Shown one piece after another: positions 10,051 to 18,661 of a DNA stretch of 64,000 bases (position 1 is the first letter of the stretch; the number at the start of each line of letters is the position of its first letter). The notes under the pieces are model-generated. The model was not told the origin of the DNA, searched no databases, and saw only the letters and a list, made by a program, of their open reading frames with translations. This DNA is from Dactylosporangium aurantiacum (lineage in GTDB: Bacteria > Actinomycetota > Actinomycetes > Mycobacteriales > Micromonosporaceae). The stretch covers positions 1-64,000 of the forward strand of contig NZ_JNYJ01000007.1 of NCBI RefSeq assembly GCF_000716715.1. The letters run 5' to 3'. The translations under genes and the position numbers were made by a program.

Positions 10051-11039
10051 CCGCTCATCGTGCCAGCCGTGCCACCAGCGGCGATGACCCGCTTCGCATC
10101 GAGCCGGTCACGCTTCGGCCAGCGCACGTCCGTGGCCCAGCCGAGCTTCTCGAAGATCCAGATGAGCCGGGCGTTGATGTCGATCTGGCCCTTGTCGACC
10201 CCGTGGCGGGCGCAGGTCGGGTCGGCGTGGTGCAGGTTGTGCCAGCTCTCGCCGAAGGACAGGATCGCGAGGGGCCAGAAGTTGCTGGCCTTGTCGCCGT
10301 CGCGGGTCTCGAACGGCCGCTCCCCGTAGACGTGGCAGATCGAGTTGATCGACCAGGTGACGTGGTGCAGCAGGCCGATGCGGACCAGGCCGGCCCAGAA
10401 GAACGCCGACAGCGCCCCCTGCCAGGACCAGGTGACCAGGCCGGCGATGGCGGCGGGCAGCGTCGCGGACAGGATCACGATCACCGGGAAGAGCTTGTCG
10501 ATGCGGCGGATGTCCCGGTCGGCGAGCAGGTCCGGGGCGAAGCGCTCCCGGTTGGACAGCTCGCGGAAGAACAGCCAGCCCACGTGGGCGTAGAAGAGGC
10601 CCTTCACCAGGCCGCCGAAGGACTCCCCGAAGCGCCACGGCGAGTGCGGGTCACCCTCGCGGTCGGAGAACGCGTGGTGCCGGCGGTGGTCGGCGACCCA
10701 CTGCGTCGGGTTGCCCTCGATCGCGGTGCTGCCGGCGATGGTCAGCGCGATGCGCAGCCCCCGGTTGGCCTTGAAGGCGCCGTGGGTGAGGTACCGGTGG
10801 AAGCCCGAGCCGATACCGAGCCCGCCGATCACGTAGAACACGGCGCCGAGCGCGACGTCGAGCCAGGTGAGGCCCCACCCCCAGGCGAGCGGGACGGCCG
10901 CCAGGAGGGCGGCGAACGGCAGGACCACGAAGCCCCACAGGGCGACCAGGATCCCGACGCTCTGACGCCCTTCGGTCAGGGCCTTCGGCCCGCGGTCTGG
11001 GGTGTGACCAGGGGTGGGATCAAGGAGTACAGCGGACAT
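10047..11039 (-). CDS. Acyl-CoA (delta-9 type) fatty acid desaturase
   Basis: A 330-residue membrane di-iron desaturase. The three histidine boxes are present: HRYLTH near residue 85, HRRHH near 121 and HNLHH near 286. Hydrophobic segments lie before the first box and between boxes two and three. The family introduces a cis double bond into saturated acyl-CoA. The frame opens slightly further upstream, but the ATG at 11039 has a good ribosome binding site (GAGAGG about 5 nt away) and is preferred. The gene heads a two-gene operon with the TetR regulator. A promoter overlapped by a TetR-like palindrome lies upstream. Confidence 0.93.
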   Translation of the reverse strand: MSAVLLDPTPGHTPDRGPKALTEGRQSVGILVALWGFVVLPFAALLAAVPLAWGWGLTWLDVALGAVFYVIGGLGIGSGFHRYLTHGAFKANRGLRIALTIAGSTAIEGNPTQWVADHRRHHAFSDREGDPHSPWRFGESFGGLVKGLFYAHVGWLFFRELSNRERFAPDLLADRDIRRIDKLFPVIVILSATLPAAIAGLVTWSWQGALSAFFWAGLVRIGLLHHVTWSINSICHVYGERPFETRDGDKASNFWPLAILSFGESWHNLHHADPTCARHGVDKGQIDINARLIWIFEKLGWATDVRWPKRDRLDAKRVIAAGGTAGTMSG

Positions 11040-11102
11040 GGCACCTCTCAACGGGCTCTTCGCCGGGCGGGGAAGATCGACGGCTACGCTTACGTCACCG
11101 TA

Positions 11103-11143
11103 ACTTACGGGTCCGTAGGTTCGCCATACGAGCTTCGTGTCAA
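11103..11143 (-). promoter_or_regulatory. Desaturase promoter with TetR-type operator candidate
   Basis: On the minus strand a -35 TTGACA (complement of 11138-11143) is followed at the -10/start region by an 18-bp palindrome. Its arms ACTTACGG (11103-11110) and CCGTAGGT (11113-11120) flank a GT centre, with one mismatched pair. The position suits repression by the cotranscribed TetR protein. The palindrome is seen; the binding is inferred. Confidence 0.5.
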
Positions 11144-11268
11144 GCTGATTACCCGCCGTCTTGTGTGATGTTCGTCCAGAAAGATCGGCCGGCCCGCCGC
11201 CCGGGTGAGCAAACCGGCCTCGATACGAGCCGGATTGATGGGCCCGGTAGGCTGCACTCGCAGATCTT

Positions 11269-11340
11269 TGGGGTGTGGGGTAACGGCAGCCCGCAGGCCT
11301 TTGGAGCCTCGCAGTCCAGGTTCGAATCCTGGCACCCCAG
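11269..11340 (+). tRNA. tRNA-Gln (anticodon UUG)
   Basis: A full cloverleaf can be folded. The acceptor stem TGGGGTG pairs with CACCCCA. The D stem is GGGT/GCCC, and the T arm is CCAGG-TTCGAAT-CCTGG. The anticodon loop CTTTGGA has TTG at 11301-11303, reading CAA. One anticodon-stem pair (C27-C43) is a mismatch. The discriminator is G, and CCA is encoded at 11341-11343. A glutamine tRNA just upstream of glmU is conserved in actinobacteria. Confidence 0.93.
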
Positions 11341-11387
11341 CCACCTGACTACGATGGGGCGCACCGACACCGTCGAGGAGCGCGCCC

Positions 11388-12869
11388 GTGCGAAACGTGA
11401 TCATCCTGGCCGCCGGCGAGGGGAAGCGGATGAAGTCCGCCCTGCCGAAGGTGCTCCACCCGCTGCTCGGCCGGACCCTGGTGGGTCACGTGCTGGCCGC
11501 GGCGCAGGAGGCCGTCGGCGGCGCCGTCACGGTGGTCGTCGGTCACGGCGGTGAGCTGGTCCGCGCGCACCTGGAGCAGGTCGCCCCCGAGGCCGTGCCG
11601 GTCACCCAGATCGAGCGGCGCGGCACCGGGCACGCCGTGCGCATCGCGCTGGACGAGACCCCAGGGCTGGCTGCCGGGCTGACCGGCACCGTGGTCGTGC
11701 TCAACGGCGACATCCCGCTGCTGCGCGCCGAGACCCTCAGCGCGCTGATCCACACGCACGAGAGCACCAAGGCGGCCGCCACCGTGCTGACCGCCGAGGT
11801 GGCCGACCCCACCGGCCTCGGCCGCATCGTGCGCAACCGGGGCGGCGAGTTCGCCGCGATCGTCGAGGAGCGCGACGCCACCCCCGCCCAGCGGGCCATC
11901 CGCGAGATCAACTCGGGCGCCTACGTGTTCGACGCCGAGCGGCTGCGCGAGATGCTCGGCAAGCTCTCCACCGACAACGACCAGGGCGAGGAGTACCTCA
12001 CCGACGTCATCGGGCTGCTCGCCGCGGCCGGCGCACCGATCGTCGCGCACCGCGCCCCGGACGCGACGGAGACCCTCGGCGCCAACGACCGCGCCGAGCT
12101 CGCCGGGCTGCGCGCGATCATGCGGGACCGGATCAACGACGAGTGGATGCGCGACGGCGTCGCCATCATCGACCCGGCGACCACCTGGATCGACGTCACG
12201 GTCACCCTCGGCAGGGACGCGGTCGTCGAGCCCAACACCCACCTGCGCGGCGCGACCCGCGTCGGCGAGGGCGCGGTGGTCGGCCCGGACACCACGCTCG
12301 TCGACGTGGTCGTCGGCGACGGCGCCACCGTCGTGCGCACCCACGCGCTGTCCTCGGAGATCGGGCCGCAGGCGTCGGTCGGGCCGTTCGCGTACCTGCG
12401 CCCCGGCACGCGCCTCGGGCGCAAGTCGAAGATCGGCACGTTCGTGGAGACCAAGGCCGCCACCGTCGGCGACGGCGCGAAGGTCCCGCACCTGTCCTAC
12501 GTCGGCGACGCCGAGATCGGCGAGGGCACCAACATCGGCGCCGCGACCGTCTTCGTCAACTACGACGGGGTGCAGAAGCGCCGCTCGGTGATCGGCGCGC
12601 ACGCGCGCACCGGCGCCGACAACATGTTCGTCGCCCCGGTGCACGTCGGCGACGGCGCCTACACGGCCGCGGGCAGCGTGATCACCAAGGACGTGCCGCC
12701 GGGGGCGCTCGGCGTGTCCCGCGCCCCGCAGCGCAACATCGAGGGCTGGGTCGAGCGCAAGCGCCCAGGCACAGCCGCCGCGCAAGCCGCGCGCGACGCC
12801 CATACACGTGAAGAAAACCACGTCACCCCCGCCTCGGTGGCCGACGTGGGGCCGCGCGACGAACAATGA
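11388..12869 (+). CDS. glmU: Bifunctional GlmU: glucosamine-1-phosphate acetyltransferase / UDP-GlcNAc pyrophosphorylase
   Basis: A 493-residue bifunctional enzyme making UDP-GlcNAc for peptidoglycan. The N-terminal uridyltransferase domain has LAAGEGKRMKSALPKVLHPL. The C-terminal half is a left-handed beta-helix of hexapeptide repeats (residues ~260-440) with YLRPGTRLG and NIGAATVFVNYDG typical of the acetyltransferase site. A ~40-residue polar tail follows. The GTG at 11388 has GAGGAG 8 nt upstream. glmU is followed 33 nt later by prs, and the pair is standard in actinobacteria. Confidence 0.96.
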   Translation: MRNVIILAAGEGKRMKSALPKVLHPLLGRTLVGHVLAAAQEAVGGAVTVVVGHGGELVRAHLEQVAPEAVPVTQIERRGTGHAVRIALDETPGLAAGLTGTVVVLNGDIPLLRAETLSALIHTHESTKAAATVLTAEVADPTGLGRIVRNRGGEFAAIVEERDATPAQRAIREINSGAYVFDAERLREMLGKLSTDNDQGEEYLTDVIGLLAAAGAPIVAHRAPDATETLGANDRAELAGLRAIMRDRINDEWMRDGVAIIDPATTWIDVTVTLGRDAVVEPNTHLRGATRVGEGAVVGPDTTLVDVVVGDGATVVRTHALSSEIGPQASVGPFAYLRPGTRLGRKSKIGTFVETKAATVGDGAKVPHLSYVGDAEIGEGTNIGAATVFVNYDGVQKRRSVIGAHARTGADNMFVAPVHVGDGAYTAAGSVITKDVPPGALGVSRAPQRNIEGWVERKRPGTAAAQAARDAHTREENHVTPASVADVGPRDEQ

Positions 12870-12902
12870 GCCCAACCACGAGATCGGGAGCGGGCGACCC
12901 TA

Positions 12903-13883
12903 ATGGCCAGCATCAGTTCGGAGAACCGCAAGAACCTCATGCTCTTCTCCGGCCGGGGGTTTCCCGCGCTCGCTGAGGAGATCGGGGCGGTGCTCGGCGT
13001 CGAGCCGACACCGATGGACGCCTACGACTTCGCCAGCGGCGAGATCTTCATCCGCTACCGGGAGTCGGTGCGCGGCTCCGACGCCTTCGTCGTGCAGTCG
13101 ATGGTCGCGCCGATCAACGACTGGCTGATGGAGTGCCTGATCATGGTCGACGCGCTCAAGCGCGGCTCGGCCAAGCGGATCACGGTCGTGCTGCCGTTCT
13201 ACCCGTACGCGCGGCAGGACAAGAAGCACCGCGGGCGTGAGCCGATCTCCGCCCGGCTCGTCGCCGACCTGCTCAAGACCGCCGGGGCGAACCGGATCCT
13301 CACCGTCGACCTGCACACCGCGCAGATCCAGGGCTTCTTCGACGGGCCGGTCGACCACCTGTTCGCGATGAACACCCTCGCCGACCACATCGACGCCAAG
13401 TACGCCGGGCGTCCGATCACCGTCGTCGCGCCCGACTCCGGCCGGGTGCGGGTCGCCGAGCGCTGGACCGACCGCCTCGGCGGCTGCCCGCTCGCCTTCA
13501 TCCACAAGACCCGGGACCCCTCCAAGCCCAACCAGATCGTGGCCAACCGGGTCGTCGGCGAGGTCGAGGGCCGGGTCTGCCTGATCGTCGACGACATGAT
13601 CGACACGGGCGGCACGATCGTCGGCGCCGCCGACATCCTCTTCAACGAGGGTGCCGCCGACGTCGTGGTCGCCGCGACCCACCCGGTGCTGTCCGACCCG
13701 GCCTGCGACCGGCTCTCCGCCAGCCGGATCAGCGAGATCGTGGTAACCAACACGCTGCCGCTGCCGACCGACAAGAAGGTCGACAAGATCACCCAGCTCT
13801 CGATCGCCCCGCTGCTGGCCCGGGCGATCCGCGAGGTGTTCGACGACGGGTCGGTCACGACCCTTTTCGGCGGCCTGTCCTGA
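12903..13883 (+). CDS. prs: Ribose-phosphate pyrophosphokinase (PRPP synthetase)
   Basis: A 326-residue enzyme producing PRPP from ribose 5-phosphate and ATP, feeding purine, pyrimidine, histidine and tryptophan synthesis and the salvage transferase encoded later in the window (upp). Class I motifs are present: FYPYARQDKKHRGREPIS (flexible loop and ATP binding), VDLHTAQIQGFFD, and the PRPP loop VDDMIDTGGTI near residue 225. The ATG at 12903 has a GGGAG-type site upstream. It is likely cotranscribed with glmU. Confidence 0.96.
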   Translation: MASISSENRKNLMLFSGRGFPALAEEIGAVLGVEPTPMDAYDFASGEIFIRYRESVRGSDAFVVQSMVAPINDWLMECLIMVDALKRGSAKRITVVLPFYPYARQDKKHRGREPISARLVADLLKTAGANRILTVDLHTAQIQGFFDGPVDHLFAMNTLADHIDAKYAGRPITVVAPDSGRVRVAERWTDRLGGCPLAFIHKTRDPSKPNQIVANRVVGEVEGRVCLIVDDMIDTGGTIVGAADILFNEGAADVVVAATHPVLSDPACDRLSASRISEIVVTNTLPLPTDKKVDKITQLSIAPLLARAIREVFDDGSVTTLFGGLS

Positions 13884-14231
13884 TTTTCCGCCGGTTTTCC
13901 GGGGTTTTCCGCGGGCGTCGCGGCCCGTCCGGTTGACACGGGCGCGTGATCTGCACAACCGGGCGGGTGCGATGTGAAGGCGGTCGGAGGTCTCGGGTAA
14001 GCTGGTCCGGTTGCCACGGCGAGGGTGCTCCAAGGGCCGGGCGTGCGTTCCGGTGATCCCGCGGAAGCGGATGTTCACCGGCTCGGCATGACGGCCATGA
14101 GGGCTCCGTGATCGACGCGGTGCTCCGGGCCTGTGCCCCGTGCGCCTCCTCGCCCGAGCGCCGCACCACGACAACTGTTACCGGTCGCGCCGGCCGGTGC
14201 CCGCCGCACAACCGCATCAGGAGTTTTTGCC
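13884..14231. other. Intergenic region and long 5' leader of rplY
   Basis: This 348-nt gap contains three copies of TTTTCCG (13884-13890, 13895-13901, 13905-13911), spaced by 10-11 bp right after the prs stop. A -10-like TAAGCT lies at 13998-14003; if used, the rplY leader would be about 220 nt. AGGAG at 14219-14223 is the rplY ribosome binding site. I see no gene and no recognised riboswitch. Confidence 0.5.
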
Positions 14232-14882
14232 GTGTCCGAGGTAAAGATCAGCGCTGAGCCCCGCACCGAGTTCGGCAAGGGTGGTGCCCGCCGCACGCGC
14301 CGGGCCGGCAAGGTGCCCGCCGTGCTGTACGGCCACGGCGAAGCGCCCCGCCACATCGCCCTGCCCGCCCGCGAGTTCGCCGCCGCCATCCGGCACGGCG
14401 GCAAGAACCAGATCTTCAACATCGAGATCACCGGCGGCGGCACCGCGCTCGCCCTGCCGAAGGCGATCCAGCGCGACCCGATCAAGGACATCTACGAGCA
14501 CGTCGACCTGCTGATCGTCCGCCGCGGCGAGAAGGTCACGGTCGAGATCCCCGTGCACCTGACCGGCGAGGCCGCCCGCGACACCCTGGTCATGGTGGAG
14601 AACACCACCCTGGCCGTGCTCGCCGACGCGACCAAGCTGCCCGAGTTCGTCGAGGTCTCCATCGCGGGCCTCGAGGCCGGTAGCCACGTCACCGCCGGTG
14701 ACGTGCAGATGCCCGCGGGCGCCGAGCTGGCCGCCGACGCCGAGACCATCGTCGCCGTCGTCTCCGCCGCCCCGACCGCCGAGGCGCTCGAGGGTGAGAC
14801 CGGCGAGGCCGCCCCGACCGAGGCCGCCGAGGCCGGCGAGGCCGAGGCCGCCGAGGCGACCCCGGAGCCGGCCGACGCCTGA
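14232..14882 (+). CDS. rplY: 50S ribosomal protein L25 (long CTC/TL5 form)
   Basis: A 216-residue 5S-rRNA-binding ribosomal protein of the CTC type. The L25 domain comes first (KISAEPRTEFGKGGARRTRR, then VPAVLYGHG), followed by the TL5 C-terminal beta domain from about residue 98. The tail of ~40 residues is almost only Ala, Glu, Thr, Gly and Pro, as usual in actinobacterial forms. The GTG at 14232 has AGGAG 8 nt upstream; the longer open frame upstream lacks support. A strong hairpin separates it from pth. Confidence 0.94.
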   Translation: MSEVKISAEPRTEFGKGGARRTRRAGKVPAVLYGHGEAPRHIALPAREFAAAIRHGGKNQIFNIEITGGGTALALPKAIQRDPIKDIYEHVDLLIVRRGEKVTVEIPVHLTGEAARDTLVMVENTTLAVLADATKLPEFVEVSIAGLEAGSHVTAGDVQMPAGAELAADAETIVAVVSAAPTAEALEGETGEAAPTEAAEAGEAEAAEATPEPADA

Positions 14883-14893
14883 GTCGTTCAAGA

Positions 14894-14929
14894 CAAGGTC
14901 GCGGGCGCCCGAGGGCACCCGCGACCTTG
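14894..14929 (+). terminator. Long hairpin terminator or attenuator between rplY and pth
   Basis: The 17-nt left arm (14894-14910, starting CAAGGTCGCGGG) pairs with the right arm (14913-14929, ending CCCGCGACCTTG) with a single C-A mismatch and a 2-nt GA loop. It begins 12 nt after the rplY stop and ends 17 nt before pth, so pth probably depends on read-through or its own promoter. Confidence 0.8.
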
Positions 14930-14946
14930 CCGTATGAGGGGACCTG

Positions 14947-15534
14947 ATGACGGACACCGCGCCCTGGCTGATCGTCGGGCTGGGCAACCCCGGTCCGGAG
15001 TACGCGCGCCACCGCCACAACGTCGGCTTCATGGTGGCCGACCTGGTCGCGCAGCGGGCCGGGCTGCGCTTCTCCCGGCACCGGCGGGTCGCCGCCGACG
15101 TGGCCGAGGGGCGCCTGCGCATCGGCGGGCCCCGCGTCGTGCTGGTCAAGCCGCTGACGTTCATGAACCTGTCCGGCGGTCCGGTCGCCGGCCTGGCGCA
15201 GTTCTACAAGGTGCCGGTGGCCCAGGTGATCGCCGTGCACGACGAGCTCGACGTGCCCTACGAGCAGCTGCGCCTCAAGCAGGGCGGCGGCGAGGGCGGC
15301 CACAACGGGCTGCGGTCCATGTCCTCGTCGCTGGGCAGCAAGGACTACGTGCGGGTGCGCTTCGGCATCGGCCGGCCGCCCGGCCGGCAGAACCCGGCCG
15401 ACTTCGTGCTGTCGGACTTCACCACGGTGGAGCGCAAGGAGCTCGACTTCTTCATCGACCGCGCCGCGGACGCCGTGGAGATGGTCATCGAGCGCGGCCT
15501 CGAGCCGGCGCAGAACCAGTACCACGCGTCCTGA
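14947..15534 (+). CDS. pth: Peptidyl-tRNA hydrolase
   Basis: A 195-residue enzyme that releases tRNA from peptidyl-tRNA that has dropped off the ribosome. Family motifs: [21 protein letters not shown] with the catalytic His, [19 protein letters not shown], and [12 protein letters not shown]. The ATG at 14947 has GAGGGG upstream. Position after rplY is conserved in actinobacteria. The stop codon is embedded in a terminator hairpin. Confidence 0.96.
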   Translation: MTDTAPWLIVGLGNPGPEYARHRHNVGFMVADLVAQRAGLRFSRHRRVAADVAEGRLRIGGPRVVLVKPLTFMNLSGGPVAGLAQFYKVPVAQVIAVHDELDVPYEQLRLKQGGGEGGHNGLRSMSSSLGSKDYVRVRFGIGRPPGRQNPADFVLSDFTTVERKELDFFIDRAADAVEMVIERGLEPAQNQYHAS

Positions 15535-15557
15535 CGGCCGAGCTGTCCATCGGCCGT
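15534..15557 (+). terminator. Terminator after pth
   Basis: ACGGCCGA (15534-15541), beginning on the last base of the pth stop codon, pairs perfectly with TCGGCCGT (15550-15557) over an 8-nt loop. Confidence 0.75.
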
Positions 15558-15668
15558 CCGGTCTGATCCTTCCATGCCGGTCCGTGTGTCGGCGTGACGC
15601 ATGTCCGAGTTGCACGTTGTACTCCAAGTCGCACCTTTTGCAAAGAAGGCGGACTTGAGGAGGCGTGC

Positions 15669-17804
15669 GTGGCGGTCGACAGCGGGCGAACGCGGGACGG
15701 CTTCCACCGCCCGGCACACCTGCGTCCCGAGGACCGCCCCGGCGGCCTGCGCCGCGAGGAGCGCACCGGCGCACTGCGCCGCGACGGCCGGACCGGCGTC
15801 CTCCGCCACGAGCACGCCGGCGCCGGGCCCGACGCCAGGCCCGACGCCGGGTCCGACGCCGGGTCCGACGCCGGGTCCGACGACGAGCGCGCCGCCCGGT
15901 CGACGGCCGGCGGCGGTCGGGCGGGCGTACCGCGCACCGGCCTGCGGTGGGAGGAGCGGCCCGGCGGGCGTCGCGACGAGCGTTCGGGCGGGCTGCGCCG
16001 TCCGGAGCGGCAGAGCAACGCGCTGCAGGCCACCCAGCGCCCCACGCGCCCGGTGTCCGCCACCCCGGCCACGGGAGAGCCCGGCCCGTCGCCGCACCCG
16101 GTGACCGCCGGGCCGCCGGCCGCGCCCGCGGCCCGGGCCCAGGCCGCCGATCCTGTCGAGCGCCAGGTGGTCCGCCGCCGTCCCAGTCCGATGGGCACGG
16201 TCATCCGCCGTCCCGAGCCGCTGCCCTCCGCGGCGGCCCGCACCGCCGCCCCGGTGTCGCCGGCGCCCGGCCCGCCGGTCCCGCCCGCGCACGTCCCGCC
16301 CCAGCTCGAAGCGGCCGTCGAGGACGCCGTCGGCCGGGTGGCCACGTTCGTGCCGGCCGCGAAGCCCGTCGGACCGGCGGCCGAGCCCGCCAGGGCGCCC
16401 CGGCACCGGGCCCGCTGGGCGTGGGAGGGGCGCTACCTGCGGACCCTGCTGCTCATCGACACCCTGATCGGGGTCCTCGCCGGCCTGGTGGCGTTCGAGG
16501 TGCGGTTCGGCTCGGTACTGACCAACTACAACAGCCGCTACGCGCTGCTGTCCGCCCTGCTGCCGGTCGCCTTCACCGCCACCCTCGCCGCCAACCGCGC
16601 CTACGAGAAGCGGTACCTGTTCGTCGGCACCGACGAGTACCAGCGGGTGCTGCGGGCCGGCCTGGGGCTGACCGCCGCGACCATCATCGGCGCGTACGCC
16701 GCGGAGATCTCCATCGCCCGCGGCTGGTTCGTGGTCGCGCTGCCGCTGGTCACGGCCGGGTGCCTGGTGTCGCGGTTCGTGCTGCGGCAGCTGCTGCACC
16801 GCGCCCGCAAGACCCGCGGCGCCTGCATGCGCCGGGTCGTGGTCGTCGGGCACGAGCTGGCCGTCGAGGCGATGACCAGGCAGCTGTGCCGCGAGCGGTA
16901 CCACGGCCTCAAGGTCGTCGGCGCCTGCCTCGCCGAGGAGGGCACCGTGCCCGGGGTGCCGGTGCTCGGCACGTTCGACGAGATCGCCGGCGCGGTCCGC
17001 CAGGCCAGGGCCGACACGGTGCTGGTGCTGTCGTGCCCCGAGCTGGACGGGCACGCGCTGCGCCGGCTCGCGTGGCGGCTGGAACGCGACGACATCGACC
17101 TCATCGTGGCGAGCACCCTGATCGACGTGGCCGGCAGCCGCACCACCATCCGCCCCGTCGACGGCCTGCCGATGCTGCACGTCGAGCACCCCACGCTGAC
17201 CGGCACGCGGCGGGTGCTGAAGGCGGTCGTGGACCGGGTCGGCGCCCTCGTGCTCCTGGTCGTGCTGAGTCCACTTCTGGCTGGTCTGGCGCTCGCGGTT
17301 CGCGCGGAGTCACAAGGGCCGGTACTGTTTCGTCAAGTACGTGTGGGCAAAGACGGTCGTGAGTTCGTGATCGTCAAGTTCCGCACCATGCACGTGGATG
17401 CCGAGGCCCGCCTCGCCGAGCTGCGGCACCTCAACGAAGTCGACGGCGCACTGTTCAAACTGCGCAACGACCCTCGGGTCACCCGCGTCGGGCGGCTTCT
17501 GCGCAAGTTTTCGCTCGACGAGCTGCCCCAGCTGCTCAACGTGCTCGGGGGCAGCATGTCACTGGTCGGGCCGCGCCCGCCGCTGCCGGAGGAGGTCGCC
17601 GTGTATCCGGACGACGCCCGGCGCAGGCTGGCCGTGCGGCCCGGGATGACCGGCCTCTGGCAGGTGTCCGGCCGGTCGGACCTATCGTGGGACGAAGCGG
17701 TGCGCCTCGACCTGCAGTATGTGGAGAACTGGTCGCTGTCGCTCGACCTGGTGATCATGCTGCGGACGTTGAGCGCGGTGACCCGAGGGGCTGGAGCGTA
17801 CTGA
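15669..17804 (+). CDS. Polyprenyl-phosphate glycosyl-1-phosphate transferase (WbaP/CpsE-like)
   Basis: A 711-residue membrane enzyme expected to start exopolysaccharide or cell-surface glycan synthesis by moving a sugar-1-phosphate onto polyprenyl phosphate. The first ~240 residues are polar, Arg/Gly/Pro-rich and probably disordered. Four membrane helices and a CoA-binding-like domain follow. A further membrane segment and the bacterial sugar-transferase domain end the protein, with FRQVRVGKDGREF, VKFRTM, KFSLDELPQLLNVL, SLVGPRPPLP and RPGMTGLWQVSGRS. The GTG at 15669 is chosen for its GAGGAGG site at 15657-15663. The stop overlaps the cysQ ATG by one base, implying an operon with sulfate-activation genes. 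Sugar specificity is unknown. Confidence 0.9.
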   Translation: MAVDSGRTRDGFHRPAHLRPEDRPGGLRREERTGALRRDGRTGVLRHEHAGAGPDARPDAGSDAGSDAGSDDERAARSTAGGGRAGVPRTGLRWEERPGGRRDERSGGLRRPERQSNALQATQRPTRPVSATPATGEPGPSPHPVTAGPPAAPAARAQAADPVERQVVRRRPSPMGTVIRRPEPLPSAAARTAAPVSPAPGPPVPPAHVPPQLEAAVEDAVGRVATFVPAAKPVGPAAEPARAPRHRARWAWEGRYLRTLLLIDTLIGVLAGLVAFEVRFGSVLTNYNSRYALLSALLPVAFTATLAANRAYEKRYLFVGTDEYQRVLRAGLGLTAATIIGAYAAEISIARGWFVVALPLVTAGCLVSRFVLRQLLHRARKTRGACMRRVVVVGHELAVEAMTRQLCRERYHGLKVVGACLAEEGTVPGVPVLGTFDEIAGAVRQARADTVLVLSCPELDGHALRRLAWRLERDDIDLIVASTLIDVAGSRTTIRPVDGLPMLHVEHPTLTGTRRVLKAVVDRVGALVLLVVLSPLLAGLALAVRAESQGPVLFRQVRVGKDGREFVIVKFRTMHVDAEARLAELRHLNEVDGALFKLRNDPRVTRVGRLLRKFSLDELPQLLNVLGGSMSLVGPRPPLPEEVAVYPDDARRRLAVRPGMTGLWQVSGRSDLSWDEAVRLDLQYVENWSLSLDLVIMLRTLSAVTRGAGAY
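15819..15878 (+). repeat. 12-bp tandem repeat inside the transferase gene
   Basis: About five copies of GACGCCGGGTCC or near variants run in a row, three of them identical. They encode repeated Asp-Ala-Gly-Ser in the disordered N-terminal region. The in-frame period suggests length variation by slippage. Confidence 0.8.
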
Positions 17805-18643
17805 TGACCGATCTACCACCCGCCACGGACGGCGGGTTCGCCCGCTGGCTGGCCCAGCGCGCGGGCGACCTGCTGCTGAAGCTGCGCGAGGAGACGGGGT
17901 ACGCCGACCCGGCCGCCCTGCGCAAGGCCGGTGACCGGCTGTCGCACGAGCTGCTGGTCGCGCAGCTGGAGCGCTGGCGCCCGGCCGACGCGGTCCTGTC
18001 CGAGGAGGGCGCCGACAGCGCCACCCGGCTCGGCGCCGACCGCGTCTGGATCGTCGACCCGCTCGACGGCACCCGCGAGTTCGGCGAGGAGGGCCGCGCC
18101 GACTGGGCGGTCCACGTCGCCCTGTGGGGGCGCACGTCCGCGCGGATCACCGAGTACGCCGGTGACGGCACGCCGCAGCCGGAGCGCGCCGTCGGCTGGG
18201 GGCGCCTGCTCGCCGGTGCCGTGGCCCTGCCTGCGCAGCACTGCGTCCTGGGCACCGACGCGCCGCCGCCGTTCCCGCCGATGCCCGGGGTGCAGGGCGA
18301 GCCGATCCGCCTCGCCGCCAGCCGGACCAGGCCGCCGGCACTGCTCACGGCGCTCGCCGAGCGGCTGCCGATCGAGCTGGTGCCGATGGGTTCGGCCGGC
18401 GCCAAGATCGCCGCGGTGATCGACGGTGCGGTCGACGCCTATGTCCACGCCGGCGGGCAGTACGAGTGGGACTCCGCCGCCCCGGTCGCTGTGGCGGTCG
18501 CCACGGGTCTGCATGCTTCCCGGATCGACGGGACTACGTTGGAATACAACCAGCCCGACCCACGGTTGCCCGACCTGGTGGTGTGTCGGAAGGCACTGGC
18601 GCCTCAGTTGCTGGCCGCGATCAGCGCGTCTGTCGCTTCCTAG
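17804..18643 (+). CDS. cysQ: 3'(2'),5'-bisphosphate nucleotidase CysQ (inositol monophosphatase family)
   Basis: A 279-residue Mg-dependent phosphatase. Metal-binding motifs of the family are visible: SEEGAD near residue 67, WIVDPLDGTREF near 83 and EWDSAAPVAVA near 224. CysQ removes the 3' phosphate of PAP and PAPS, tuning sulfate assimilation. Placement directly before cysD and cysN supports this over an inositol phosphatase role. The ATG at 17804 shares one base with the preceding TGA. No mobile-element trace is seen. Confidence 0.87.
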   Translation: MTDLPPATDGGFARWLAQRAGDLLLKLREETGYADPAALRKAGDRLSHELLVAQLERWRPADAVLSEEGADSATRLGADRVWIVDPLDGTREFGEEGRADWAVHVALWGRTSARITEYAGDGTPQPERAVGWGRLLAGAVALPAQHCVLGTDAPPPFPPMPGVQGEPIRLAASRTRPPALLTALAERLPIELVPMGSAGAKIAAVIDGAVDAYVHAGGQYEWDSAAPVAVAVATGLHASRIDGTTLEYNQPDPRLPDLVVCRKALAPQLLAAISASVAS

Positions 18644-18661
18644 GGAAAGGTTCCGCCAACC

